This document shows, piece after piece, positions 20,549 to 30,152 of a stretch of 64,000 nucleotides of DNA. The notes beneath the pieces were generated by a model. The model had not been told where the DNA came from. It worked only from the letters and a program-made list of their open reading frames with translations, and searched no databases. Made by a program: the position numbers and the translations under genes. This stretch comes from Cupriavidus necator N-1 (GTDB lineage: Bacteria > Pseudomonadota > Gammaproteobacteria > Burkholderiales > Burkholderiaceae). How positions within the stretch are numbered: position 1 is the first letter of the stretch; every line of letters begins with the position of its first letter. The stretch spans positions 3,720,001 to 3,784,000 of the forward strand of contig NC_015726.1 in the NCBI RefSeq assembly GCF_000219215.1, written 5' to 3'.

Positions 20549-21415
20549 TCAGTGGTGATCGTGAGCCTGGCCGATATACACCAGCGTCAGCATCATGAAA
20601 ATGAAGGCCTGGAGCAGGACGATCAGGATGTGGAAGATCGCCCATACCGTGCCGGCCACCACGTGGCCGACAAAGCCCAGCGCGGACAGGTCGGCGCTGA
20701 ACGTCCAGATGGAACCCAGCAGCGCGATCAGCAGGAACACGAGTTCGCCGGCGTACATGTTGCCGAACAACCGCATGCCGAGCGAAACGGCCTTGGCCAG
20801 GAATTCAATCAGGTTCAGGACCAGGTTGAACGGGGCCAGGTACCACTTGGCGCCGAACGGGGCCGAGAACAGTTCGTGCATGAAGCCGCCCGTGCCCTTG
20901 ATCTTGAAGCTGTAGTAGATCATCAGGACCAGCACCGAGCACGACATGCCCAGCGTGCCGTTCAGGTCGGCCGTGGCCACTGCGCGGTGGTGGGGAAGGT
21001 GAATGTGGAAGACGCCGAGCAGGCTGTTCAGGCCGGTGACCCAGTCGACCGGAATCAGGTCGATCGCGTTCATCATGGTGATCCAGCAGAACACCATCAG
21101 CGCCAGCGGCGCAATCCACGAACGGTCGCCGTGGATGATGCCCTTGGCCTGGTCGTCGACCATCTCGACGATCATCTCGACGAAGGCTTGGAAGCGGCCC
21201 GGCACGCCGGCGGTGACGCGGCGCGCGGCGACGTACAGGAACAGCACGGCGATGGCGCCGCACAGCACGGACCAGAACACCGTGTCGTAGTTGAGCACGG
21301 AGAAATCGACCACCGACGCTTGCTTGCCGCCGACCGAGTTCAAGTTCTGCAAGTGTTCGGCGATATAGCCGGAGGGTGTCAGCGCGTGTTCGGCGCCTTG
21401 GGTAGCATCAGACAT
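20549..21415 (-). CDS. atpB: ATP synthase Fo subunit a
   Basis: A 288-residue membrane protein that provides the proton half-channels beside the c ring. The essential arginine is in the signature [19 protein letters not shown]. Several hydrophobic helices are visible, and a histidine-rich end (AHDHH). I use the ATG at 21415 ([18 protein letters not shown]) because family similarity starts there; the frame is open 42 codons further. No strong ribosome site is visible. Confidence 0.96.
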   Translation of the reverse strand: MSDATQGAEHALTPSGYIAEHLQNLNSVGGKQASVVDFSVLNYDTVFWSVLCGAIAVLFLYVAARRVTAGVPGRFQAFVEMIVEMVDDQAKGIIHGDRSWIAPLALMVFCWITMMNAIDLIPVDWVTGLNSLLGVFHIHLPHHRAVATADLNGTLGMSCSVLVLMIYYSFKIKGTGGFMHELFSAPFGAKWYLAPFNLVLNLIEFLAKAVSLGMRLFGNMYAGELVFLLIALLGSIWTFSADLSALGFVGHVVAGTVWAIFHILIVLLQAFIFMMLTLVYIGQAHDHH

Positions 21416-21659
21416 GTCGATACGAACGGTATATTGCGAAATCTTCAGGCCGCGCGCCGCCACTGTCTGGCAAACGCCCGGTACGCGTCTTGCATTGCCT
21501 TCGGCGGATTCGCCGGTCACCGCGATGCAAGCGGGGTCCAACCTTGGCCGTGTCCGGTGTCACTGCGATGAAACCCGCGGTGAAACCGTCACGGAAAACT
21601 CTTGATATTCCGTTTCGGTGCCCCACCTCCGGGTGAAGCACCGTTTTCGAGCGGCTGGC

Positions 21660-22163
21660 CTAGCGCATCGCCAGGGCCACCACCCAATATGTCTTTAGCG
21701 CCAGCAGGAACGTGACCAGCATCGGCACCCAGCGCAGATCCCGGTACAGCACCACGACCAGCACCAGCAGTGCCACGGTGCCGAAGACCTTGATCGCCTC
21801 ACCCAGCACCAGCCCGCCGACCGACGCCCGGTCGCGCGCCAGCCACAGGCGCAAGGCGAAGAATCCGCTCGGCACGAAGCACACCATGCCGCCGAACAGC
21901 GCCGACCACCCATACGGCCCCGCCTCTTTCGCGAACAGCGCCCAGCACAGTGCCGACAGCAGGGAAACCACCACCTGCGCCAGGACAACCTTGCCCGGGG
22001 TCATGCGCGAAGGGCGCAACGCACGCTCGCCAAACAGCGTCACCGCCTCGGCGTGCGACAGCGGATCGACAGCCTCTTCCTCACGTTCTGCGCCTTCTTT
22101 CCAGTCATCCCAGTCATCTTCCTGACGGGACCCGGCGCCTCGCTGCTGACGGTCTTGAACCAC
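21660..22163 (-). CDS. atpI: ATP synthase accessory protein I
   Basis: A 167-residue membrane protein of the AtpI family, which helps assemble the c ring. An acidic, tryptophan-containing N-terminus (EDDWDDWKEGAEREEE) precedes four hydrophobic segments from about residue 60, ending ALKTYWVVALAMR. The start is a GTG at 22163 about 55 bases downstream of the predicted transcription start. The soluble acidic tail is longer than in compact AtpI proteins such as that of E. coli. First gene of the atp operon. Confidence 0.85.
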   Translation of the reverse strand: MVQDRQQRGAGSRQEDDWDDWKEGAEREEEAVDPLSHAEAVTLFGERALRPSRMTPGKVVLAQVVVSLLSALCWALFAKEAGPYGWSALFGGMVCFVPSGFFALRLWLARDRASVGGLVLGEAIKVFGTVALLVLVVVLYRDLRWVPMLVTFLLALKTYWVVALAMR

Positions 22164-22223
22164 TACCTGCCTGCCTCATTCCAGGCCGGAACTTTTCGGC
22201 CCGACCAGAATTCAAACCGCACG

Positions 22224-22253
22224 ATTTTAAGGGGAACTACTGATTGGCGTCAA
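22224..22253 (-). promoter_or_regulatory. Likely sigma-70 promoter of the ATP synthase operon
   Basis: On the minus strand TTGACG (22253-22248) is followed after 18 bases by TAAAAT (22229-22224). The predicted start of transcription is near 22217, about 54 bases before atpI. It is one of the clearest sigma-70-like promoters I saw in the window. The rest of the 357-base gap between parB and atpI (22164-22520) shows the palindrome GTTGTGCACAAC near 22280 and repeated TTGCGCA words, but no gene. Confidence 0.7.
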
Positions 22254-22520
22254 TCCGCTTACATTTACCTTGCAGTGCGTTGTGCACAACGGTTGCCATC
22301 ACGATGGCATGATGGCCGCGCAAAAATTGCGCAGCAATGATGTTTGACGTAATTGGATTGCGCAGCGAACCCTGCGCATGATGAGGGATTACCGGGCACG
22401 CCGTACGTATACCTGCCCTTGGAACGACCACTGCAGCGTACACGCAACAGTCATCGCCGCAATGTCCGTTAATCGCACCGAATTGCGCACGCGAAGTTAC
22501 GTGCGCCTTCGCATCTTGCC

Positions 22521-23423
22521 TCAGGCGACCTTCTGCTTTTCAGTGGATTCGCGCAGGCGCACGAGCACACCTTCCAACGCGTCGTTGTCGCTGAAGTGGA
22601 TGGTGAGCTGGCCCTTGCCGCGCGTGCCCAGCTTGATCTGTACCGCCAGGCCCAGCGCATCGGACAATTCTTCTTCCAGCCGTGCCACGTCGCGCACGTT
22701 GTTGGCGCCCTTCTGCTTGAGCGACTTCAGGTCAAACGGCTTGAGCGTGGAGGCCACCAGCTTCTCGGTCTCGCGCACCGACAGCCGCTTGTTCACGATC
22801 TGGTTGGCCAGCGTGATCTGGTTGGCGCCGTCCACCGCCAGCAGCGCGCGCGCGTGGCCCATGTCGAGGTCGCCCGCCATCAGCATGGTCTGCACCGGCG
22901 CGGCCAGGTTCAGCAGGCGCAGCAGGTTCGACACCGCGCTGCGCGAACGGCCGACCGACTCGGCCGCCTGCTCATGCGTGAAACTGAATTCGCGGATCAG
23001 GCGCATGATGCCCTGCGCTTCTTCCAGCGGGTTCAGGTCTTCGCGCTGGATGTTCTCGATCAGCGCCATCGCGGCCGCGGCTTCATCGGCGACGTCCTTC
23101 ACCAGCACCGGCACCTTGTCCAGGCCGGCGAGCTTGGACGCGCGGAAGCGCCGCTCGCCCGCGATGATTTCATAGCGGTCCGGCTCGGCCACGCGGCGCA
23201 CCAGGATCGGCTGCATCAGGCCCTGCGCGCGGATGCTGGCGGCCAGCTCCTGCAGCGCGCCTTCATCCATGCGCGTGCGCGGCTGGTACTTGCCCGGCTG
23301 CAGCTGGCTCAGGCGCAGCACCGTGGGTGCACCCTCCTGCTTCACCGATTCAACGATTTCGGCCGGCCCGCCCAGCAACGCTTCGAGGCCGCGGCCCAGG
23401 CCCTTTTTCTTTGCAGTGCTCAT
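22521..23423 (-). CDS. parB: Chromosome partition protein ParB
   Basis: A 300-residue CTP-dependent DNA clamp that loads at parS and organises the origin region. The N-terminal KKKGLGRGLEALLGG contacts ParA. The CTP-binding motif GERRFRASKLAGL and ENIQREDLNPLEEAQG are present, and the helix-turn-helix that reads parS is around residue 160 (HEQAAESVGRSRSAVSN). The C-terminus dimerises. Four parS-like sites lie 2-5 kb upstream on the same strand. It follows parA after 14 bases. Confidence 0.97.
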   Translation of the reverse strand: MSTAKKKGLGRGLEALLGGPAEIVESVKQEGAPTVLRLSQLQPGKYQPRTRMDEGALQELAASIRAQGLMQPILVRRVAEPDRYEIIAGERRFRASKLAGLDKVPVLVKDVADEAAAAMALIENIQREDLNPLEEAQGIMRLIREFSFTHEQAAESVGRSRSAVSNLLRLLNLAAPVQTMLMAGDLDMGHARALLAVDGANQITLANQIVNKRLSVRETEKLVASTLKPFDLKSLKQKGANNVRDVARLEEELSDALGLAVQIKLGTRGKGQLTIHFSDNDALEGVLVRLRESTEKQKVA

Positions 23424-23437
23424 GCTTGCCCTCTCCT

Positions 23438-24211
23438 TCAGCCCAGCTGCCTGACGCGCGCGATCATCTCGGCGCCGAAATCCAGGTACGCTTTTGCGCC
23501 CTTCGATGACGGATCGAACGCCACGCCCGGCATGCCATAGGACGGCGCCTCGGCCAGGCGCACATTGCGCGGAATCAGGGTCTTGAAGACCTTTTCACCG
23601 AAGTGCGATTCCAGCTGCGCCGACACCTGCTGCTGCAGCGTGACGCGCGGATCGAACATGACGCGCAGCAGGCCAATCACCTGCAGGTCGCGGTTCAGGT
23701 TGGCGTGCACCTGCTTGATGGTGTTGACCAGGTCCGACAGCCCTTCCAGCGCGAAGTACTCGCACTGCATCGGCACGATCACGCCGTGCGCGGCGCACAG
23801 GCCGTTCAGCGTCAGCAGCGACAGCGACGGCGGGCAGTCGATCAGCACGAAGTCATATTCGTCATTGACCTCTTCGATGGCCTGCCTGAGGCGGCGCTCG
23901 CGCTGGTCCAGCTCGACCAACTCCACTTCCGCGCCGGCCAGTTCGCGGTTGGCGGGCAGCACGTCGTACCTGCCGGTCTCGGAACGCTGGCGCGCCTGCT
24001 TGATGCTGGCCAGGCCCACCAGCACCTGGTACACGCTGTGCTCCAGCGCCTGTTTGTCGATGCCCGAACCCATCGAGGCATTGCCCTGCGGGTCCAGGTC
24101 GACCAGCAGCACGCGCTGGTCCTGCGCGGCCAGGCCGGCGGCGAGGTTCACCGTGGTGGTGGTCTTGCCTACCCCGCCCTTCTGGTTTGCGATCACGAAT
24201 ACCTTGGCCAT
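23438..24211 (-). CDS. parA: Chromosome partition ATPase ParA
   Basis: A 257-residue Walker-type ATPase that forms the nucleoid gradient moving ParB-parS complexes. The deviant Walker A is NQKGGVGKTTTTVNLAAG, with the signature lysine, and Walker B regions are VLLVDLDPQGNAS and DFVLIDCPPSLSLLTLN. No N-terminal helix-turn-helix is present, so it is the chromosomal Soj type rather than a plasmid P1-type. Operon with parB, and probably with rsmG and mnmG. Confidence 0.97.
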   Translation of the reverse strand: MAKVFVIANQKGGVGKTTTTVNLAAGLAAQDQRVLLVDLDPQGNASMGSGIDKQALEHSVYQVLVGLASIKQARQRSETGRYDVLPANRELAGAEVELVELDQRERRLRQAIEEVNDEYDFVLIDCPPSLSLLTLNGLCAAHGVIVPMQCEYFALEGLSDLVNTIKQVHANLNRDLQVIGLLRVMFDPRVTLQQQVSAQLESHFGEKVFKTLIPRNVRLAEAPSYGMPGVAFDPSSKGAKAYLDFGAEMIARVRQLG

Positions 24212-24295
24212 AAGCTACTGAGGCTCCTGCTTCAATTCATCCGGCCAGCGCGGGGCTGGCAGTTCGTGGCGCTGCACGCAGCGCCACGGCGTACA

Positions 24296-24997
24296 TCATG
24301 CGTTGGCGCTTGCGCGCCGCGACAGCACCACCAGGTGGCGCTCGGCATCCAGCCCGGGCACAGTGATGTGGGGCACCGCATCGACCTGCCATTGCGCCAT
24401 CAGCCCGGCAGCTTCCATGCGGTCCAGCTCGGCCTGTGGATAAACACCCTTCATGGCGATCAGCTTGCCGTGCGGTGCGAGGAGCTGGCCCGACAGGTTC
24501 ACGAAGTCAGTCAGCTCGGCAAACGCGCGCGAGGTGATCACGGCAAAGCCATCGTCATCGTCCAGCTTCTCTACCGGCCCCCAATGCGCCGCGGCATTGG
24601 AAAGCCCGAGTTGCGCACGGCACTGGGTCAGGAAGGCGGTCTTCTTCTGCACGATGTCCACCATCAGCACCGACACGTCGGGACAGGCGATGGCCAGCGG
24701 CAGGCCGGGCATGCCGCCGCCCGAGCCCACGTCCAATACCCTGCCCCGCGCCGGCGTGCCTACCTCTGCGGCGCGCGCGGCTTCGGCCAGTGCCGGCACG
24801 GCGGCAAGCGAGTCCAGCATGTGATGCGTAAGCATCTCATCGGGGTGGCGGATTGCGGTCAGGTTGTAGACGCCGTTCCACTTGCGCAGCAGCGCCAGGT
24901 AGGCAAACAAGGTGTCGATCTGGGCCGGCGCCAGCGCCAGCCCGATCTCGGCCAGACCGGCTTCAAGGCGACGACGCTGCGCGGCGTCGTCGGTCAT
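24296..24997 (-). CDS. rsmG: 16S rRNA (guanine527-N7) methyltransferase
   Basis: A 233-residue SAM-dependent enzyme that methylates G527 of 16S rRNA. The SAM motif is VLDVGSGGGMPGLPLAI near residue 95. WNGVYNLTAIR and HHMLDSLAAVPAL are typical RsmG/GidB motifs, and AFAELTDFVNLSGQLLAPHG follows. I chose the ATG at 24997; a GTG at 25018, directly after the mnmG stop, adds seven residues and may be used by coupling. A perfect DnaA box lies inside the gene at 24435-24443. Confidence 0.95.
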   Translation of the reverse strand: MTDDAAQRRRLEAGLAEIGLALAPAQIDTLFAYLALLRKWNGVYNLTAIRHPDEMLTHHMLDSLAAVPALAEAARAAEVGTPARGRVLDVGSGGGMPGLPLAIACPDVSVLMVDIVQKKTAFLTQCRAQLGLSNAAAHWGPVEKLDDDDGFAVITSRAFAELTDFVNLSGQLLAPHGKLIAMKGVYPQAELDRMEAAGLMAQWQVDAVPHITVPGLDAERHLVVLSRRASANA

Positions 24998-25018
24998 GGT
25001 GTGTCGCGGACCGGGCAC

Positions 25019-26977
25019 TCAGGCGGCCTCTTCGGAGTTGCCGGAAGGTGCGCCCGACTCAGCGCGCATGCGCCCCAGCCCCTTCTTCTTCAGGTGCACC
25101 AGCAGCAGCGAGATCGCGGCCGGCGTCACGCCGGAAATGCGCGAGGCCTGGCCCAGCGTTTCCGGACGATGCTGGTTCAGCTTCTGACTGACCTCGAAGC
25201 CCAGGCCACGCACTTCGGTGTAGTCCAGCCCTTCCGGCAGGCGGGTCGACTCATTGGCTTCCAGCTTGTCGACCTCGGCCGCCTGGCGGGCGATATAGCC
25301 GTGGTACTTGATGCCGATCTCGATCTGCTCGCGGATCTGCTCCGCCAGCATCGGCTCGGCGTCCAGCGGCGTTTCCGGGGCATGGCGGCCGCCCTGCAGC
25401 GCCATCAGTGCTTCATAGCGGACTTCGGGCCGGCGCAGCAGGTCGGCCAGGCTGTACTCGCGCTCGATCGGCTTGCCCAGCAGCGGCATGGCATCTTCGG
25501 CCGGCAGCATGGCCGGGTTGACCCATGTGCTCTTCAGGCGCTCTGTTTCACGTGAAACAGCGTCGCGCTTGCGGTTGAAGGCATCCCAGCGCGCATCGTC
25601 GACCACGCCCAGTTCACGGCCGACCTCAGTCAGGCGCATATCGGCATTGTCTTCCCGCAGGCTCAGGCGGAATTCCGCGCGGCTGGTGAACATGCGATAC
25701 GGCTCGGTCACACCGCGGGTAATCAGGTCGTCGACCAGCACGCCCAGGTAGGCCTGGTCACGGCGCGGCGTCCACGCATCGCGTTCGCGCACATAGCAGC
25801 CAGCGTTGATGCCGGCCAGCAGGCCCTGCGCGGCGGCTTCTTCATAGCCGGTGGTGCCATTGATCTGCCCCGCAAAGAACAGGCCGCGGATCGACTTGCT
25901 CTCCAGCGATGCCTTCAGCCCGCGCGGATCGAAGTAGTCATACTCGATCGCATAGCCGGGACGCAGGATATGCGCGTTCTCCATCCCGCGGATCGAGTGC
26001 ACCAGTTCCAGCTGCACGTCGAACGGCAGGCTGGTCGAGATCCCGTTGGGGTAGAACTCGTTGGTGGTCAGGCCTTCGGGTTCCAGGAAGATCTGGTGGC
26101 TTTCCTTGCTGGCAAAGCGATGGATCTTGTCCTCGATGCTCGGGCAGTAGCGCGGCCCTACCCCTTCGATCACGCCGGTGTACATCGGCGAGCGGTCCAG
26201 CCCGCCACGGATGATGTCGTGGGTACGGCTGTTGGTATGGGTGATCCAGCATGGCAGCTGTTGCGGGTGCTGCTCCGGACGGCCCAGGAAGGAGAACACC
26301 GGTACCGGATCCAGGTCGCCAGGCTGCTCTTCCATCACCGAGAAATCGATGGTGCGGCCGTCAATACGCGGCGGCGTGCCGGTCTTCAGGCGGCCTTGCG
26401 GCAGCTTCAGGTCCTTCAGGCGCGCCGACAGCGACACCGCTGCCGGGTCGCCGGCGCGGCCGCCGGTGTAGTTGTCCAGCCCGACGTGGATCTTGCCGTC
26501 CAGGAAGGTGCCGGCGGTCAGCACCACCGCGCGGGCGCGGAAGGCGATGCCGACCTGCGTCATAGCGCCGACTACGCGGTCGCCCTCCACCATCAGGTCG
26601 TCCACGGCCTGCTGGAACAGCATCAGGTTCGGCTGGTTCTCCAGCCTCGTACGGATCGCCTTGCGGTATAGCACGCGGTCCGCCTGGGCGCGCGTGGCAC
26701 GTACCGCCGGGCCCTTGCTGGAGTTGAGGATGCGGAACTGGATGCCGGACTCGTCCGTGGCTGCGGCCATGGCACCGCCCATGGCGTCCACTTCCTTGAC
26801 CAGGTGCCCCTTGCCGATGCCCCCGATGGACGGGTTGCAGCTCATCTGGCCCAGCGTCTCGATGTTGTGAGTCAGCAGCAGCGTCTGGCAGCCCATACGG
26901 GCCGCGGCGAGTGCAGCTTCAGTGCCGGCATGGCCACCGCCGACGACGATGACATCGAATTCTTTTGGGTAAAGCAT
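25019..26977 (-). CDS. mnmG: tRNA uridine-34 modification enzyme MnmG
   Basis: A 652-residue FAD protein that, with MnmE, installs the carboxymethylaminomethyl group on wobble uridine of tRNAs. The dinucleotide-binding start [20 protein letters not shown] is complete, and [17 protein letters not shown] and the C-terminal [15 protein letters not shown] region (here [20 protein letters not shown]) are present. GGAGG lies just before the ATG at 26977. Upstream codons in the open frame are only parS sequence read as protein. A perfect parS lies inside the gene, encoding VSRET. Confidence 0.97.
   Translation of the reverse strand: MLYPKEFDVIVVGGGHAGTEAALAAARMGCQTLLLTHNIETLGQMSCNPSIGGIGKGHLVKEVDAMGGAMAAATDESGIQFRILNSSKGPAVRATRAQADRVLYRKAIRTRLENQPNLMLFQQAVDDLMVEGDRVVGAMTQVGIAFRARAVVLTAGTFLDGKIHVGLDNYTGGRAGDPAAVSLSARLKDLKLPQGRLKTGTPPRIDGRTIDFSVMEEQPGDLDPVPVFSFLGRPEQHPQQLPCWITHTNSRTHDIIRGGLDRSPMYTGVIEGVGPRYCPSIEDKIHRFASKESHQIFLEPEGLTTNEFYPNGISTSLPFDVQLELVHSIRGMENAHILRPGYAIEYDYFDPRGLKASLESKSIRGLFFAGQINGTTGYEEAAAQGLLAGINAGCYVRERDAWTPRRDQAYLGVLVDDLITRGVTEPYRMFTSRAEFRLSLREDNADMRLTEVGRELGVVDDARWDAFNRKRDAVSRETERLKSTWVNPAMLPAEDAMPLLGKPIEREYSLADLLRRPEVRYEALMALQGGRHAPETPLDAEPMLAEQIREQIEIGIKYHGYIARQAAEVDKLEANESTRLPEGLDYTEVRGLGFEVSQKLNQHRPETLGQASRISGVTPAAISLLLVHLKKKGLGRMRAESGAPSGNSEEAA
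25544..25559. promoter_or_regulatory. parS site inside mnmG (perfect)
   Basis: TGTTTCACGTGAAACA, the exact 16-base ParB-binding palindrome known from Bacillus subtilis and most bacteria. It lies in the mnmG coding frame, read as the residues VSRET, about 2.1 kb upstream of parB. Confidence 0.92.
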
Positions 26978-27064
26978 GGGACACCTCCTCCGGGAGGCTG
27001 GCGGGAAAATACGGGAATGCGAAATTATAGCGGCAATCGACAAGCCGCTTTCCGACGGTAACCA

Positions 27065-27080
27065 TGTTTCACGTGAAACA
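27065..27080. promoter_or_regulatory. parS site upstream of mnmG (perfect, extended palindrome)
   Basis: TGTTTCACGTGAAACA again, extended by matching flanks to a 22-base palindrome spanning 27062-27083. It lies in the 211-base gap between mnmG and the formylglutamate amidohydrolase gene. Confidence 0.93.
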
Positions 27081-27122
27081 TGGCGTTGGCGATACCCGGC
27101 GAGTCGCTTGAAAGCGACGTTT

Positions 27123-27138
27123 TGTTCCACGTGAAACA
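27123..27138. promoter_or_regulatory. parS-like site (one mismatch)
   Basis: TGTTCCACGTGAAACA, one base away from consensus in the left half. It touches the T-tract of the terminator at 27138-27163. Confidence 0.85.
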
Positions 27139-27163
27139 AAAAGGCCGGGCACATGGCCCGGCC
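27138..27163 (-). terminator. Terminator of the amidohydrolase operon, between two parS-like sites
   Basis: On the minus strand GGCCGGGC-loop-GCCCGGCC is followed by five T. It ends the Bug receptor/amidohydrolase transcript and is flanked directly on both sides by parS-like sites. Confidence 0.85.
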
Positions 27164-27166
27164 GGA

Positions 27167-27182
27167 TGTTTCACGTGGAACA
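27167..27182. promoter_or_regulatory. parS-like site (one mismatch, mirror of previous)
   Basis: TGTTTCACGTGGAACA, the reverse complement of the site at 27123-27138, so the two degenerate sites are mirror images around the terminator hairpin. Confidence 0.85.
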
Positions 27183-27188
27183 AGCGCC

Positions 27189-28061
27189 TCAGAGTTGCGC
27201 GCGGATGTAGCCCGCAACCTGCTCGGTCAGCTTGCCAAGATCGCGCTGCAAGGTGGTGAACCCGGCATTGCGCTCGCGTGTCACCTCGTCCATATACAGC
27301 GGCCGCCGAATCTCAATCTGCAGGCTATTGCGCCGCTCGGCCGGCCGGCCGATCTGTGCGATCAGCTGCACGCCCTTGTATGGGTCGTTGCGCGCCACCG
27401 TGTAGCCCATGCCGCGCAGTTCCCGTTCGACCAGGTCGACCAGCCCCGGCTCGCAGGTGGTGCCGTCCCGGTCGCCCAGCACAAAGTCCGCCAGCGGGTG
27501 TGGGCTGTCGATCTTGAGCCGCTCGTAGGCGTTATTGGGCATGGAGTGCAGGTTCAGGTGCCAGAGCACGCCAAAGCGCTGGTAGGCGCTCTCCACGGCC
27601 TCGGCCAGCGCCGCATGGTACGGCCGGTAGTAGCCGTCGATACGGCCCTGCACTTCCGCTACGGACAGGCGCCGGTCATAGATCGGCGTGCTGGCATCGA
27701 TCCGGCTCCAGATCAGGCCGTAGCCCAGTTGCGTCTTCGGCCCTGGGGCCAGCGCTGTCGACCAGGCGCCGTCGAGCTGGGCCGGATCGATATCGTCGGC
27801 CATCCGGTTCGGGTCGATATAGACGCGCGGGAAAGTCGCCGCCAGCAGCGTACCGCCTGCTGCGGGCACGGCCTCCCACAGAGCGTCGACGTGTGTGTCC
27901 TCGCCCCCGCGCAGGCGCGCGGCAGGGATCGCAGCGCCGAAGTCGGCCGGGTAGGCGGTGCCGCTGTGCGGCGAGTCGCACACCAGCGGTAGCACCTCCC
28001 CTTCCGGCAGGCGCACAATGACCGGCGGCAGCGCGGCGGCCAGGTGATTCGCTTCAGCCAT
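27189..28061 (-). CDS. N-formylglutamate amidohydrolase family protein
   Basis: A 290-residue enzyme family that hydrolyses N-formyl-L-glutamate to glutamate and formate, the last step of one histidine-breakdown route. Diagnostic motifs are [17 protein letters not shown] near residue 28, [15 protein letters not shown] near 52, and [15 protein letters not shown] (about residues 170-185), which supply metal-binding residues. No other hut genes are beside it, so a different N-acyl amino acid is possible. It starts three bases after the Bug receptor stop and is probably cotranscribed. Confidence 0.88.
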   Translation of the reverse strand: MAEANHLAAALPPVIVRLPEGEVLPLVCDSPHSGTAYPADFGAAIPAARLRGGEDTHVDALWEAVPAAGGTLLAATFPRVYIDPNRMADDIDPAQLDGAWSTALAPGPKTQLGYGLIWSRIDASTPIYDRRLSVAEVQGRIDGYYRPYHAALAEAVESAYQRFGVLWHLNLHSMPNNAYERLKIDSPHPLADFVLGDRDGTTCEPGLVDLVERELRGMGYTVARNDPYKGVQLIAQIGRPAERRNSLQIEIRRPLYMDEVTRERNAGFTTLQRDLGKLTEQVAGYIRAQL

Positions 28062-28064
28062 GTG

Positions 28065-29060
28065 TCAGTCCAGTTGGATGTTGGCGGCCTTGGCAACGCG
28101 GGCATAGCGCGCCATGGCCTGCTGGATCTGGGCCTTGAACTGCTCCGGCGTGGTCGGCACCAATGTGCCGCCGGACTCTTCCACCTTGCGCTTGAATTCA
28201 GGGTTCTGCATGGCCTTGTGGATGGCCTGGTTCAGCCTTGCCACGATGACGGGCGGCGTGCCCGCGGGCGCGACGATGCCGAACCAACCGCCGTCGCCCA
28301 TCTCCTTGTAGCCCAGTTCCGCATAGGTGGGCACGTTTGGCAACTGCGGCGAGCGCGTGGCGCCAAGCACCGCCAGCGCGCGCAGACGGCCCGACTTCAC
28401 GTGAGGCAGCGCGGAAGCCAGGTTGTCCGAGATGGCATTGACCTGCCCCGCCACCGCATCATTGAGCCCAAGGCCGGCGCCCTTGTACGGCACATGCAGC
28501 AGCTCGATCTTCGCCAGCATCTGGAAGTTCTCAAGGTTTACGTGGCCGAGGGTCCCTGTGCCCGGCGAGGCAACCGAATACTTGCCCGGATTGGCCTTGG
28601 CCAGTGCGATGAACTCCTGCATGGTTTTCGCCGGCACGCTCGGGTGCACCGTGAATACGCTTGGCATCGACACCACGTTGGTGACCGGGGCAAAGTCCTT
28701 GATCGGGTCGTACTTGAGCTTCGGGTATACAGCGGGGTTAGAGCCGTGCGTGCTGACCGTGGCCATGCCGATGGTGTAGCCATCCGGCGCGGCGTTGGCC
28801 ACCTGCTCCATGCCCACCGAGCCGCCGGCGCCACCCTTGTTCTCGACCACGATCGTCTGGCCCAGCTCGCGGCCGGCAAACTCGGCCACCAGGCGCGCCG
28901 ACAGGTCAGTGGAGCCGCCTGCCGCAAACGGCACGATCAGGCGGATCGGGCGCGTCGGGTAGTTGCCTTGCGCGAAGGCGCTACCGGCAAAGGCCAGCGT
29001 GGCCGCGGCAGCGGTGCCGGACAGCAGCAGCTGGCGGCGGGATATCCGGGCTCGGATCAT
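28065..29060 (-). CDS. Tripartite tricarboxylate transporter (Bug/TctC) substrate-binding protein
   Basis: A 331-residue periplasmic receptor of the Bug family, greatly expanded in Bordetella and Cupriavidus. The N-terminus IRARISRRQLLLSGTAAAAT with a twin arginine suggests Tat or Sec export, cleaved near AFAQG. The mature start YPTRPIRLIVPFAAGGSTDL and GAGGSVGMEQVANAAPDG are family hallmarks. GGAG lies before the ATG at 29060. No TctA/TctB membrane subunits are nearby. Ligand unknown; its pairing with the amidohydrolase hints at an N-acyl amino acid or carboxylate. Confidence 0.93.
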   Translation of the reverse strand: MIRARISRRQLLLSGTAAAATLAFAGSAFAQGNYPTRPIRLIVPFAAGGSTDLSARLVAEFAGRELGQTIVVENKGGAGGSVGMEQVANAAPDGYTIGMATVSTHGSNPAVYPKLKYDPIKDFAPVTNVVSMPSVFTVHPSVPAKTMQEFIALAKANPGKYSVASPGTGTLGHVNLENFQMLAKIELLHVPYKGAGLGLNDAVAGQVNAISDNLASALPHVKSGRLRALAVLGATRSPQLPNVPTYAELGYKEMGDGGWFGIVAPAGTPPVIVARLNQAIHKAMQNPEFKRKVEESGGTLVPTTPEQFKAQIQQAMARYARVAKAANIQLD

Positions 29061-29216
29061 GGGGTTTCTCCTGTTGGTTATGTGCATGAACCGGGCGAGT
29101 GTCAGCCGTTTACCGGCTGTGCACAAACGACTATATTGCACGTTTGCATTACCAAAGATCATTCTTGCGGCGTCCGCTCCGGAAGTTAACTTCCCCCCGG
29201 CCCCGCCCTCCCCGCC

Positions 29217-30152
29217 ATGCGGCTGCATTCCCCATCGATGTCCGAACTGCACGCCTTTGCCGCCGCGGCACGGCTGGGCAGCTTCACGCGCGCAGCCGAC
29301 GAGCTGTGCGTGACGCAAGGTGCTGTCAGCCGCGCCATTGCACGGCTGGAAGCGCACTTCGCCCAGCCGCTGCTGCAACGCAATGCGCACCGCCTGATGC
29401 TGACCGATGCCGGCCAGCAATTGCTCGATGCCGTGGCCGAGCCGTTGGCCGCGATCGAGCACGCCAGCGCCGCCTTGCGCGCCGGCGACCGCCGGCACCA
29501 CCTGACACTATCGATCGTGCCCACGCTGGCCAGCGTCTGGCTGGTGCCGCGCCTGCCGGACTTCCACCGCCGCCATCCGGAAATCCGGCTGGACTTCGTC
29601 CCGTACCAGCGCGACGAGGACCTCTCCGGCCCGTCACCGGACGCCGCCATCCTGGCCGGTGAAGCCAGCAAGTGGCCGAGCCTGCAGGTCGACTACGTGG
29701 TGGGACGTGAAATGGTGCCGGTCTGCCATCCGGACCGCGCGCGGGCACGGCGCGAGGCCGGCCGCTGGCAGTCTCCCGCGGAGTTGCTGGACGAGCCCCT
29801 GCTCTACCACACCACCGCGCCGGCGAACTGGCAAAACTGGCTGCAGGCCGCCGGCGTACCCAACGCTGCGCCAAGGTTATCCACAGCGTTCGACCAGGTC
29901 TCGATCCTGATCCAGGCGGTGCGCGCCGACATGGGCGTCGCCGTGCTGCAGCGGTGCCTGGTACGCGACGAAATTGCCGCCGGACGCGTAACGGCGCCGT
30001 TTGACCTGCCAATTTCGCTGCAACGGGGCTATTTCCTGTGTGCGCCGAAGGAACGGCGCGATCATCCGGCGCTGACCTGCTTCCGGGATTGGCTGCTGGA
30101 GACCGCAGCGAAAGATACAGGCAGCGGCGCCAATACTTTATTCACCAGATGA
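29217..30152 (+). CDS. LysR-family regulator divergent from the Bug receptor
   Basis: A 311-residue LysR-type regulator. The helix-turn-helix is at residues 8-65 (ELHAFAAAARLGSFTRAADE, then VTQGAVSRAIARLE), and a GcvA-like ligand-binding domain follows. Being divergent from the Bug receptor/amidohydrolase pair across 156 bases, it probably controls that unit. The ATG at 29217 has no clear ribosome site; ATG at 29238 is an alternative. A perfect DnaA box (TTATCCACA) lies within the gene at 29877-29885. Confidence 0.9.
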   Translation: MRLHSPSMSELHAFAAAARLGSFTRAADELCVTQGAVSRAIARLEAHFAQPLLQRNAHRLMLTDAGQQLLDAVAEPLAAIEHASAALRAGDRRHHLTLSIVPTLASVWLVPRLPDFHRRHPEIRLDFVPYQRDEDLSGPSPDAAILAGEASKWPSLQVDYVVGREMVPVCHPDRARARREAGRWQSPAELLDEPLLYHTTAPANWQNWLQAAGVPNAAPRLSTAFDQVSILIQAVRADMGVAVLQRCLVRDEIAAGRVTAPFDLPISLQRGYFLCAPKERRDHPALTCFRDWLLETAAKDTGSGANTLFTR

